Origin: an uncultured Eubacteriales bacterium
Lineage (GTDB): Bacteria > Bacillota > Clostridia > UBA1381 > UBA9506
Assembly: GCA_900545185.1 (NCBI GenBank)
Contig: UQYH01000025.1
Coordinates: 1-23,003, forward strand
Direction of reading: 5' to 3'
Length of the DNA stretch: 23,003 nucleotides
How positions within the stretch are numbered: position 1 is the stretch's first letter; the number at the start of each line of letters is the position of its first letter. Positions 15,478 through 22,074 of this stretch are shown here, one piece after another. The notes under the pieces are model-generated. The model saw only the letters and a program-made list of their open reading frames with translations. It was not told where the DNA came from and did no database searches. Position numbers and translations under genes: made by a program.

Positions 15478-16686
15478 TTATGCCAATTCAAATTTATCAT
15501 GAATGGCGCGTACGGCCTTATCCTCATAGCCTGCATCAATCAAAACCGAAACCTTAATTTCCGATGTGGCAATCATATGAATGTTGATTTGCGCCTCGTA
15601 CAGCGCTTCAAACATCTTAGCCGCAACACCGGGATTCGATACCATACCGGCGCCCACGATAGACACCTTCGATACGTCCTTTGTCCAGTTTAAGGTCTGG
15701 TAGGCAATCACATCCTTGTTGGCCTCCAAAATCTCAATCGCCTGGTCAAGATTCGCCTCCGATGTGGTAAAGCTGATGTCCTTCATGCCGTCACGGCCGA
15801 TGGACTGCAAAATAATATCAACATTAATATTCTTTTTAGCAAGCAGTGAAAAGATTTTGAATGCCTTGCCCGGTGTATCGGAAATACCGCAAATGGAAAT
15901 CCGCGCAACATCCGAATCCTTTGCAACGCCTCTGACCAACATTTTTTCCATGTTAACAACCTCCTTGACGATGGTGCCCTCAGCCCGTGTTAAGCTGGAG
16001 CGTACACAAATATTCACGTTATATTTTTTACCCATTTCAACCGACCGGTTGTGCAGGACGTTAGCGCCCAGACTGGCCAGCTCCAACATTTCGTCAAAGG
16101 TAATTTCGTCCAGCTTGGCCGCATTTTTTACAATACGCGGATCTGTCGTATAAACACCGTCAACATCCGTATAAATTTCACACAAATCGGCATGCAGCGC
16201 CGCAGCCAGTGCAACGGCCGATGTATCGGAGCCGCCGCGGCCCAAGGTCGTTATATCGCCATACTTGTTAATCCCCTGGAAACCGGCAACAATCACAATA
16301 TTTTTCTTATCCAGCTCTTTTTGCACGCGCTCCTGATCGATTTTGCGGATGCGCGCATTGGAATAGTTGGAATCGGTATGTACGCCAACCTGCCAGCCCG
16401 TCAGCGAAACAACGGGAAAGCCCAGCTTTTCGATGGCCATGGCCAAAAGAGAAATTGAAATCTGCTCGCCGGTGGAAAGCAGCATATCCATTTCGCGCTT
16501 TGAGGGGTTTTCGTTAATTTCCTTTGCCTTTTCGATTAAATCATCCGTGGTATCGCCCTGTGCCGAAACAACAACGATAACCTGGTTGCCGGCTTTATAT
16601 GTGCTCGTGATAATATCTGCCACGTTAAACACACGCTCTGCATTGGCAACAGAAGAGCCGCCGAATTTTTGAACTATTAGACTCAT
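15478..16686 (-). CDS. lysC: Aspartate kinase (aspartokinase)
   Basis: This 402-residue cytoplasmic enzyme phosphorylates aspartate, the first step towards lysine, threonine, methionine and diaminopimelate. The kinase domain carries KFGGSSVA at residues 7-14, the GRGGSDTSAVALAAAL motif near 170 and YTDVDGVYTTDPR near 195. Two C-terminal ACT domains from about 260 (GVAKDSDVARISI; KVSIVGAGMVSNPGV) bind the feedback inhibitor. Length matches monofunctional aspartokinases. ATG 16686 is used because AAAGGA lies 8 bases upstream and MSLIVQKFGG is the family N-terminus; an in-frame ATG at 16785 would translate two hairpins. The gene follows degV on the same strand with a 110-bp gap holding two strong stems. 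That gap is too short for a lysine riboswitch, and none is seen. Confidence 0.95.
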   Translation of the reverse strand: MSLIVQKFGGSSVANAERVFNVADIITSTYKAGNQVIVVVSAQGDTTDDLIEKAKEINENPSKREMDMLLSTGEQISISLLAMAIEKLGFPVVSLTGWQVGVHTDSNYSNARIRKIDQERVQKELDKKNIVIVAGFQGINKYGDITTLGRGGSDTSAVALAAALHADLCEIYTDVDGVYTTDPRIVKNAAKLDEITFDEMLELASLGANVLHNRSVEMGKKYNVNICVRSSLTRAEGTIVKEVVNMEKMLVRGVAKDSDVARISICGISDTPGKAFKIFSLLAKKNINVDIILQSIGRDGMKDISFTTSEANLDQAIEILEANKDVIAYQTLNWTKDVSKVSIVGAGMVSNPGVAAKMFEALYEAQINIHMIATSEIKVSVLIDAGYEDKAVRAIHDKFELA

Positions 16687-16710
16687 AGAACCAGTCCTTT
16701 CCAAATGATG

Positions 16711-16730
16711 CAGCAGCCGCGCGGCTGCTG
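16711..16730 (-). promoter_or_regulatory. Perfect 20-bp palindrome in the lysC leader
   Basis: CAGCAGCCGCGCGGCTGCTG is a perfect palindrome whose near edge is 24 bases from the lysC ATG and about 10 bases from its AAAGGA ribosome site. As RNA it would form an 8-bp or longer GC stem. It could protect the message, tune translation, or be an operator; nothing decides between these. Confidence 0.4.
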
Positions 16731-16746
16731 TATATACACATGTAAG

Positions 16747-16781
16747 CGACGCGGCTGTGCTGTTTGCCGCGTCGGTTTTTT
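16747..16781. terminator. Strong 9-bp hairpin between degV and lysC with a plus-strand T tract
   Basis: CGACGCGGC (16747-16755) pairs with GCCGCGTCG (16766-16774) across a 10-base loop, followed on the plus strand by GTTTTTT. It is a textbook terminator for plus-strand transcription, antisense to both neighbours. In the sense (minus) direction no T tract follows, so degV transcripts may read through into lysC. Confidence 0.55.
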
Positions 16782-16796
16782 CCATGCTCCGTTAAA

Positions 16797-17663
16797 TTAC
16801 AGTTGTTTAGGATGCTTACGTGCAAACAGTATCCCCAGCGTATCCCGTCCGCAATGTGATGAAACCGTGCACCCGGCACGTGTAACAAGCACTTCGTTAA
16901 AGATGCCGCTGTCCTCTGCCAAACTGCGGCACATTTGAACCACATCGTCCGAGCAGCCCGCATGCGTAATAAAGACGCGCTTCGGGTCAATGTCGTCCGC
17001 ATTGGCCAGGCGTTCTTCAATATATTTTTGCAAAACCGCCTTAAACTTACCGCGATATTTTTTACCGACATCCATTTTGCCGTCAATCACTTCAATGCAG
17101 GGCTTAATGTTTAAAAGATTGGCTCCCAGCGCGGAAAGCGCGCTGCATCGGCCGCCCTTATATAAAAACTCCAGCGATTCAATCACAAAGCTTGCGTCTA
17201 CATATTCAGTATATGCATCGGCGGCGCTTGCGGCCTCTTCTGCCGTGGCACCTTCTTGCAAAAGCTCTGCCGTGTGCAAAATCGTCAGCGCTTCACCCGT
17301 CGAAAGGTTCTTCGTATCCACCGTAAACACGCGGCCGGGAAATTCCTGCGCCGCAATAGCTGCGTTTTGGTGCGTACTCGAAAAGCCCGAGCTTATGGAA
17401 AAATGAATCAGCTGGTCGGCATGCTCCAGCTGTTCCTTGAAATAATCAACAAAATTGCCGATATTCACGGCAGCCGTTTTGGGTAAAACCTTCTCCCGTT
17501 CATATCGTTCGTAAATCTCATCCGGCGTTATTTCAACCCCGTCACGATAGCTATCTTCACCGAAGGTGATATATAAAGGCAGGAGCGCAATGTTATATTG
17601 CTTTGCCAGCTCCGGCGTTAAATCGCACGTGGTATCAGCCGATATTGCAACCGTTTTCCCCAA
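16797..17663 (-). CDS. DegV family fatty-acid binding protein (TTG start)
   Basis: This 288-residue cytoplasmic protein binds a single fatty acid; in related Firmicutes such proteins (FakB) present fatty acids to the FakA kinase. Family features are the N-terminal ISADTTCDLTPELAKQYNI, the ligand-contacting SISSGFSSTHQNA near residue 90, and FLYKGGRCSALSALGANLLNIKP near 165, followed by SHCGRDTLGILF at the end. Length is typical. The start codon is TTG at 17663: AGGAGAGG lies 6 bases upstream and no suitable ATG is nearby. No FakA gene is visible in the window. A perfect consensus promoter lies about 165 bases upstream on the same strand. lysC follows, but no functional link between the two is known. 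Confidence 0.9.
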   Translation of the reverse strand: MGKTVAISADTTCDLTPELAKQYNIALLPLYITFGEDSYRDGVEITPDEIYERYEREKVLPKTAAVNIGNFVDYFKEQLEHADQLIHFSISSGFSSTHQNAAIAAQEFPGRVFTVDTKNLSTGEALTILHTAELLQEGATAEEAASAADAYTEYVDASFVIESLEFLYKGGRCSALSALGANLLNIKPCIEVIDGKMDVGKKYRGKFKAVLQKYIEERLANADDIDPKRVFITHAGCSDDVVQMCRSLAEDSGIFNEVLVTRAGCTVSSHCGRDTLGILFARKHPKQL

Positions 17664-17717
17664 TGGAATCCTCTCCTTTTGTTCAATCTATCTGCATTGT
17701 TACGGAGGATGCGGCAG

Positions 17718-17827
17718 AAAAAAGGCCGGCCGCCCCAGGCATCATAGAATCGAACCCCATAGCCTGAACGCACCGTTTGTGCCCATACTGCCGGTGTTGC
17801 TCTGCGCGGCACGCGGCCGCACTTATA
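17718..17827 (-). ncRNA. Candidate structured RNA or attenuator leader upstream of degV
   Basis: A perfect consensus promoter would start a minus-strand transcript near 17827. About 110 bases later the sequence runs through GGCCGGCC into six T (plus 17718-17723). Between these, GGCCGC/GCGGCC (plus 17813-17818 with 17728-17733) could close the structure around GCAC/GTGC (plus 17770-17773, 17779-17782) and CAGGC/GCCTG (plus 17736-17740, 17762-17766). The last stem encloses a tRNA-like T-loop sequence, GGTTCGATTC. I do not recognise a known RNA class. It may be a small RNA ending before degV, or a leader that attenuates degV. The stems are short and hand-folded. Confidence 0.35.
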
Positions 17828-17833
17828 CCTACT

Positions 17834-17862
17834 ATTATAATATACTTGCCTTTAAATGTCAA
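17834..17862 (-). promoter_or_regulatory. Perfect sigma-A promoter (minus strand) for degV or the candidate RNA
   Basis: Read on the minus strand: TTGACA (plus 17857-17862), 17-base spacer, TATAAT (plus 17834-17839). Both boxes match consensus exactly. The degV TTG start is about 165 bases from the expected transcription start. Confidence 0.8.
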
Positions 17863-17872
17863 TGCATTATTC

Positions 17873-17908
17873 GGCAGATTTTTCATGTGTTTTGGTAGAT
17901 TTTTCATG
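17873..17908. repeat. Pair of 15-bp direct repeats, 21 bp apart
   Basis: GGCAGATTTTTCATG (17873-17887) and GGTAGATTTTTCATG (17894-17908) differ at one base and are spaced two helical turns. They begin 11 bp behind the -35 box of the minus-strand promoter, the usual place for an activator. They also lie 57 bp upstream of the -35 box for the LuxR-type gene. They are probable binding sites for one regulator on one DNA face; which one is unknown. Confidence 0.55.
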
Positions 17909-17964
17909 CACTTTGCAGAAAACGGCCTGCATACCGCCATCCCTCATTTTTTACCGCCCCACCG

Positions 17965-17993
17965 TTGCATTTTTGCGCCGTTTGTGCTATACT
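17965..17993 (+). promoter_or_regulatory. Promoter of the MalT-like regulator gene
   Basis: TTGCAT (17965-17970), 17-base spacer ending in TGTGC, then TATACT (17988-17993), an extended -10. Transcription would start near 18000, directly at the GGAGGAG ribosome site (18000-18006), so the leader is very short. Confidence 0.65.
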
Positions 17994-18013
17994 GGCGATG
18001 GAGGAGATGTAAT

Positions 18014-20443
18014 ATGGCATCCAAACTGAATCTGCAAGCCGTGTATGTGCCTGCGCGGCTTGCAAACGACCTTTTGAATATAAAGCAATATCCGCTCACG
18101 GTGCTGGAGGCGCCGTCCGGCTTCGGCAAAACAACGGCACTCGATTCGTTTTTGGCGCAGCTGCAAACGGCAACCGTTTTAAAGCACACGTTTTTTACAG
18201 AGAATTTGCAGGCCTATTGGCAGTGGTTTTGCACCACACTGGCCGAGGTGGATTCCGTTTGCGCCGAGGCGCTGTTGCGCTGCGGTGCGCCGCAGCACGA
18301 AAACATGGCCGATATTTGTGAAATCATGGCCGATTTGGAATCCGCGGCCGAGGTTTACATCGTGCTGGATAACCTATCGGCCGCCGCCGAAGGGCTGCCC
18401 TTGCTGCTTACGGCGCTTGCAAGCCACACGGCAGAGGGGCTTCATATTGTGGCCTGCGTGCAATCCTCCGGCGCGAAAACGGGCTATATGCTGTGCGACG
18501 GCAAGGCCTATTACATCGGCGCCGCGGACTTTACCTTTTTAAAGGAAGATTGCCGCGCCTATTTTGCCGCGGCCGGGCTTGTGCTGACGGATAACGAACT
18601 GACCGAGCTGCTGAACATGACGGACGGCTGGATTTTTGCCGTGTATTTGCAGCTTTTGTTTTATGCCAAAAACAAGCGGTTTGAAAAAGGCATTTTAAAC
18701 AGCTTAATCGAAAAGGCGTTTTTTGAGGGGCTGACCGAGGAGGAGCAGCGGTTTTACGTTTCACTCTCGCTTTTTAAAAGCTTTACGCTGCGACAGGCGG
18801 CCGATGTCAGCTGCCAAAACGCCGATTTTGTCCGCGCACATTTGGGCGGCGGATTCATTCATTATGATGCCAAAAAACAGGAATATTATTTTCATCATTT
18901 GCTGCAAAGCTATCTGGGTGAAGTGTTTCATCGGCAATCGGAAGCCGAACAAAAGCGTCTTTGCCTTGTTGCGGCCGACTGGGAGGCCGCGTTCGGAGAA
19001 AACATCAACGCCATCCGCTTGTACTATCTGGCCGGGGCTTATGAAAAGATTTTTGCCATGCCGCACACCAGCTACGATTTGGCCGACATCGGCGACAGCG
19101 GTACGCGCCGCATGATTTTTGATATTTTGGAAAAAACCCCGTACGAGGTGAAGCTGCGCCATCCCGAAAGCATGGTGCCGCTTGCCTTCATCTTGTTTTT
19201 TATTAACGAAATTGAAAAAATGGCCGAGACTGTTGGCGAGATTATGGCCTTGGTTGAAGCCTGCGATTTACCGCAGGAGAAGAAAAACGCCGTTTTGGGC
19301 GAAACCGAGCTGCTGATTTCCTTTACGGAATATAATGATATTGCCGCCATGAGCCGTCATCATCGCAAGGCGTATGATTTGCTGGGCAAACGTGCCGCCC
19401 TGATTAACATGCGCAGCACATGGACGTTTGGTTCACCCTCCGTTATGTGTCTGTATCATCGGTCGGCAGGGTCGCTTAACGAAGAACTGCGCCAAATGGA
19501 TGACTGCATGCCCTATTATTACAGGCTGACGGGCGGCCACGGCAACGGCGCGGAATTTGCCATGCGTGCTGAAGCGGAATGGATGCGCGGCAACCTGAGC
19601 GCGGCCGAAACCATGGCGCACAGAGCGATGTTTGAAGCGCAAAGCAAAAAGCAAAGCAGCGTTTTGCAGTGCGGTTTGTTTATGCTGGCCTGCATTGCCC
19701 TGCAGCGCGGTGACGAAGCGGCGTTGTTTGACGCGGCGTTTGCCATGAACGAAAGCGCCGCCGCCAACACAGAGGATATGTGCCGCTACACACTCAGCCT
19801 GTTTACGGGGTACATAAACGCCTATACGCACCGGACTGACAAGGTGGACGGCTGGCTGGCCGAGGGCGACATAGACGAAACCCGTCTTGCGCCCATGACC
19901 ATGTCGTTTGCGCACATCATTTACGGCAAGGTGCTTTTAGAACGCGGCACATATGAAAAGCTGCTGGCCTTTTGTCCCTTTGCAGCAAACACTGCCGCGG
20001 CCGTGCCAAGCGTTTTGCCGCAAATTTATTTTCACATTTACGCCTCTTGCGCCCATGCGGCTCTGCAACACGAAAAAGAAGCCGAAGCAGAGCTGCAAAG
20101 CGCGCTCGGCCTTGCACTTGCCGATGCGGTTTACATGCCCTTTGCGCAAAATTATGCAAGGCTTCGTCCTATGCTGGATAAGCTTGCGCCGTTTGAAGGA
20201 TATGACACAATTTGCCGCCTTGGCGCGGCGTTTGAAAAATCTGCGGCACAAATCGGCTTGGGCAGACCCAAGCTTTCTCCCCGTGAACGTGAGGTTGCAA
20301 CGCTGATACAAGAGGGGCTGACCAACAAGCAGATTGCTGCACGGCTGTATATCTCTATTTCGACCGTTAAAATGACCATCAGCAATATTTTTGATAAAAC
20401 CGGAATTAAATCCCGAACACAAATCGGAGATGCAAAGCTGTAA
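18014..20443 (+). CDS. MalT-like LuxR family transcriptional regulator (STAND ATPase)
   Basis: This 809-residue regulator has an N-terminal NTPase with Walker A APSGFGKTTAL at residues 35-45 and Walker B VYIVLDNLS near 115. A long helical middle part with TPR-like character follows (about 400-740). The C-terminal LuxR-type HTH begins at GRPKLSPREREV (about 748) and includes GLTNKQIAARLYISISTVKMTI. MalT-type proteins bind ATP and an inducer, oligomerise and activate sigma-70 promoters. The inducer and targets are not known here. ATG 18014 has GGAGGAG 7 bases upstream; the reading frame stays open upstream to 17777, but that part overlaps the promoters and is not coding. A clear terminator follows. 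The gene could control the divergent degV-lysC transcript, the giant protein or itself. Confidence 0.88.
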   Translation: MASKLNLQAVYVPARLANDLLNIKQYPLTVLEAPSGFGKTTALDSFLAQLQTATVLKHTFFTENLQAYWQWFCTTLAEVDSVCAEALLRCGAPQHENMADICEIMADLESAAEVYIVLDNLSAAAEGLPLLLTALASHTAEGLHIVACVQSSGAKTGYMLCDGKAYYIGAADFTFLKEDCRAYFAAAGLVLTDNELTELLNMTDGWIFAVYLQLLFYAKNKRFEKGILNSLIEKAFFEGLTEEEQRFYVSLSLFKSFTLRQAADVSCQNADFVRAHLGGGFIHYDAKKQEYYFHHLLQSYLGEVFHRQSEAEQKRLCLVAADWEAAFGENINAIRLYYLAGAYEKIFAMPHTSYDLADIGDSGTRRMIFDILEKTPYEVKLRHPESMVPLAFILFFINEIEKMAETVGEIMALVEACDLPQEKKNAVLGETELLISFTEYNDIAAMSRHHRKAYDLLGKRAALINMRSTWTFGSPSVMCLYHRSAGSLNEELRQMDDCMPYYYRLTGGHGNGAEFAMRAEAEWMRGNLSAAETMAHRAMFEAQSKKQSSVLQCGLFMLACIALQRGDEAALFDAAFAMNESAAANTEDMCRYTLSLFTGYINAYTHRTDKVDGWLAEGDIDETRLAPMTMSFAHIIYGKVLLERGTYEKLLAFCPFAANTAAAVPSVLPQIYFHIYASCAHAALQHEKEAEAELQSALGLALADAVYMPFAQNYARLRPMLDKLAPFEGYDTICRLGAAFEKSAAQIGLGRPKLSPREREVATLIQEGLTNKQIAARLYISISTVKMTISNIFDKTGIKSRTQIGDAKL

Positions 20444-20496
20444 GGAAAGAGTCGAGCGGTCATGTTCATTTGTTGGTTTGTTGGTTGATTTGATGA

Positions 20497-20525
20497 AGCC
20501 TTCCCCTTGATGGGAAGGCTTTTTC
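20497..20525 (+). terminator. Terminator of the MalT-like regulator gene
   Basis: AGCCTTCCC (20497-20505) and GGGAAGGCT (20512-20520) form a perfect 9-bp stem with a 6-base loop, followed by TTTT and CG. It lies 53 bases after the stop codon. The rest of 20444-20797 has no gene: a TTGGT-rich stretch at 20470-20490, AT-rich spacer, and two copies of the dispersed hairpin repeat. Confidence 0.85.
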
Positions 20526-20601
20526 GCCTGTCGTGTAAATTTGATTCTGTTTTTCGGAAACCTTATTTTTCATTCCTCTTTTACATTTTACATATTTTTT
20601 A

Positions 20602-20635
20602 GGAACAACACATAGGTTGTTCCCTACGGTTGTCC
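20602..20635 (-). repeat. Dispersed hairpin repeat, copy C (compensated stem)
   Basis: GGAACAAC (20602-20609), loop ACATAG, GTTGTTCC (20616-20623), then CTACGGTTGTCC. Relative to the GGAACGGC/GCCGTTCC stem of copy D, two base pairs changed on both sides together, so the 8-bp stem stays perfect. The TTTTACC end is degraded to TTGTCC. Confidence 0.75.
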
Positions 20636-20680
20636 TATTTACATTGCAAATACCGATGTTATTCTGCTTACATCAACATC

Positions 20681-20726
20681 TGTAGGGAACGGCCTGTGTG
20701 CCGTTCCTCCCCTACGCCATTTTACC
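20681..20726 (+). repeat. Dispersed hairpin repeat, copy D (opposite orientation)
   Basis: GTAG precedes GGAACGGC (20686-20693), loop CTGTGT, GCCGTTCC (20700-20707), then TCCCCTACGCCATTTTACC. The hairpin is in the opposite orientation to copies A-C. The flanks GTAGGG and CCCCTAC extend the palindrome, showing the likely full element. With copy C it makes a larger imperfect inverted repeat around 20636-20680. Confidence 0.75.
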
Positions 20727-20797
20727 GCAGCATTATAACAAAACCCGCCTGCCTTTCTCCGTCTTACATCTTTTTGATAGTAAATGTAAAAAGGCTC

Positions 20798-20826
20798 TTG
20801 ACAAACCCTGCAGCATTGTGTATAAT
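20798..20826 (+). promoter_or_regulatory. Perfect sigma-A promoter of the perR-like / rubrerythrin operon
   Basis: TTGACA (20798-20803), 17-base spacer, TATAAT (20821-20826); both boxes are exact consensus. Transcription should start near 20833, immediately before the PerR-type box. Confidence 0.9.
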
Positions 20827-20837
20827 GATATTGAAAT

Positions 20838-20852
20838 TAATAATAGTTATTA
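20838..20852 (+). promoter_or_regulatory. PerR/Fur-type operator
   Basis: TAATAATAGTTATTA is a 7-1-7 inverted repeat with six of seven pairs matching, close to the known PerR box TTATAATNATTATAA. It lies just downstream of the -10 box, so a bound repressor would block this very strong promoter. Autoregulation by the gene that follows is the natural reading. Confidence 0.7.
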
Positions 20853-20869
20853 TTTTTAGGATGAAGCGT

Positions 20870-21277
20870 ATGAGAAAATACAGCCGTCAGCGTCAGCTGA
20901 TTTTAGATTATTTAAAAAGCACAACTTCACATCCCACAGCCGAGCAGATTTATGCGGAGTTAAAGCCGCAGAATCCGGCGCTCAGCCTGTCCACCGTGTA
21001 CCGCAATTTGCGCCTTTTGGCCGATGACGGTATCATCCTGCGGCTGGACACCGGCGAAAGTACCGACAGGTTCGATGCGGATTTGAGCGAGCATCATCAT
21101 TTTATTTGCACAAAATGCGGACAGGTGACCGATGTGTTCCGTTCCTTTTTAACCAAAAAGGAGCTTGAGGACGCGTTGGGGCGCGGCTTTCGGGCAGACA
21201 GGCACAGCCTGTATATCTACGGTGTTTGCGCCGGCTGCAATACGGCCGAATCTGTTTTGCATCAAAATAATAAATAA
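20870..21277 (+). CDS. Fur family regulator, PerR-like peroxide sensor
   Basis: This 135-residue metal-dependent repressor has an N-terminal winged helix (YSRQRQLILDYL; recognition region SLSTVYRNLRLLADDG). Its C-terminal metal domain has two CxxC pairs (Cys80/83, CTKC; Cys120/123, CAGC) for structural zinc. Asp69, His75, His77 and Asp88 (in RFDADLSEHHHF and QVTDVF) correspond in order to the PerR regulatory site, with His21 as the likely fifth ligand. The start is ATG 20870, because TTTTAGG ends 9 bases upstream and a nearer ATG at 20861 abuts it; a much longer upstream frame would include the promoter. Its operator overlaps its own promoter, and a reverse rubrerythrin follows after 25 bases. 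This supports PerR over Fur or Zur, though metal choice cannot be proven from sequence. Confidence 0.88.
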   Translation: MRKYSRQRQLILDYLKSTTSHPTAEQIYAELKPQNPALSLSTVYRNLRLLADDGIILRLDTGESTDRFDADLSEHHHFICTKCGQVTDVFRSFLTKKELEDALGRGFRADRHSLYIYGVCAGCNTAESVLHQNNK

Positions 21278-21302
21278 TATTTTTTAACGGAGGTATATGA
21301 TT

Positions 21303-21854
21303 ATGAAAAAATTTGTTTGTCCTGTTTGCGGTTATGTACACGAGGGTGAAAATCCGCCGGAAAAATGTCCGCAGTGCGGCGTACCGGGTTCAAAATTCAC
21401 CGTTATGGAAAGTGACAAGCTGAACTTTGTATGTGAGCATGTCATCGGCGTGGGTGCAAAAGATAAGGTAGAGCCGGATGTATACGAAGGCTTAAAGGCT
21501 AACTTTGAGGGTGAATGCACCGAGGTTGGTATGTATATTGCCATGAGCCGCCAGGCCATCCGCGAGGGCTACCCCGAAATCGGTGAATTTTATATGAGAG
21601 CCGCTCTTGAAGAAGCCGAACACGCTGCCAAGTTTGCAGAGCTTTTGGGCGAGGTTGTTGTACCCTGCACCAAGACAAATGTAACCATGCGTGCCGAGGC
21701 AGAATGCGGTGCAACCGCCGGTAAGCTGGAGCTTGCAAAGCGCGCCAAAGAGCTGGGCTATGACGCGATCCATGATACGGTTCACGAAATGGCAAAGGAC
21801 GAGGCAAGACACGGCAAAGGATTTGAAGGTCTTTTAAAGAGATATTTCGGTTAA
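21303..21854 (+). CDS. Reverse rubrerythrin (rubredoxin domain first)
   Basis: This 183-residue cytoplasmic non-heme diiron protein reduces hydrogen peroxide (and often O2) in anaerobes, using electrons passed through rubredoxin iron. The rubredoxin-like domain is N-terminal, Cys6/9/22/25 in CPVCG and CPQCG, followed by a ferritin-like four-helix domain with ExxH-type ligands (ALEEAEHAAKF and MAKDEARHGKG). This order is the reverse of classic rubrerythrin and matches the clostridial revRbr group induced by oxygen and repressed by PerR. GGAGG (21289-21293) is 9 bases from ATG 21303 and only 3 from an in-frame ATG at 21297, so 21303 is preferred. It shares a transcript with the PerR-like gene, and a terminator follows. 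Confidence 0.93.
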   Translation: MKKFVCPVCGYVHEGENPPEKCPQCGVPGSKFTVMESDKLNFVCEHVIGVGAKDKVEPDVYEGLKANFEGECTEVGMYIAMSRQAIREGYPEIGEFYMRAALEEAEHAAKFAELLGEVVVPCTKTNVTMRAEAECGATAGKLELAKRAKELGYDAIHDTVHEMAKDEARHGKGFEGLLKRYFG

Positions 21855-21887
21855 TTCCAAAACCGCATAACAAAAGCATTTTCAAGG

Positions 21888-21919
21888 GATAGAGCAAATT
21901 TTTGCTCTATCTCTTTTTT
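21888..21919 (+). terminator. Terminator of the perR-like / rubrerythrin operon
   Basis: GATAGAGCAAA (21888-21898) and TTTGCTCTATC (21901-21911) form an 11-bp stem, followed by TCTTTTTTA. It starts 33 bases after the rubrerythrin stop. Confidence 0.85.
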
Positions 21920-21960
21920 ATGTGATTTTTGCCCTTTTTTCAAGCCTTTTGTGTGAAATT

Positions 21961-22024
21961 ATGTGGGATATTTAATTTTTCATTTTCTCAATTCGCCGAA
22001 ATGTGGGATTTGAAAATGTGGGAT
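21961..22024. repeat. Three copies of ATGTGGGAT
   Basis: The 9-mer occurs at 21961-21969, 22001-22009 and 22016-22024, all in the same direction, inside an AT-rich gap between the rubrerythrin terminator and the recombinase. The last two share GGGATTT and a GAAA or AAAA lead. They may be protein-binding iterons at the end of an inserted element. Confidence 0.5.
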
Positions 22025-22027
22025 TTT

Positions 22028-22051
22028 ATAAAAAGCGTTTTGCGCTTTTAT
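22028..22051 (-). terminator. Probable terminator of the serine recombinase gene
   Basis: ATAAAAAGCG and CGCTTTTAT pair with one bulged A over a TTTTG loop. It lies about 25 bases past the recombinase stop on the minus strand, and the minus-strand side reads into CTTTTTATAAAA. Confidence 0.55.
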
Positions 22052-22074
22052 ACTTGTTTTTTATGGGGTTGTGT

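Noticed and set aside
16687..16796. Lysine riboswitch upstream of lysC
   Set aside because: The leader is only 110 bases, shorter than the roughly 170-base aptamer, and shows just two simple hairpins.
17718..17770. A tRNA gene suggested by the T-loop-like GGTTCGATTC
   Set aside because: The flanking T-stem pairs poorly, there is no matching 7-bp acceptor stem, anticodon arm or D-arm at proper distance, and no CCA.
17777..18013. A 79-residue N-terminal extension of the MalT-like regulator
   Set aside because: This part contains both divergent promoters and the 15-bp repeats, and a strong RBS precedes ATG 18014.
20630..20869. An 80-residue N-terminal extension of the Fur-family protein
   Set aside because: It would translate the hairpin repeat, the consensus promoter and the PerR box; the family N-terminus fits the ATG at 20870.
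21961..22024. CRISPR array or plasmid-origin iterons suggested by the ATGTGGGAT repeats
   Set aside because: Three 9-mers with unequal spacing are too short and irregular for CRISPR, and no cas or replication gene is nearby.
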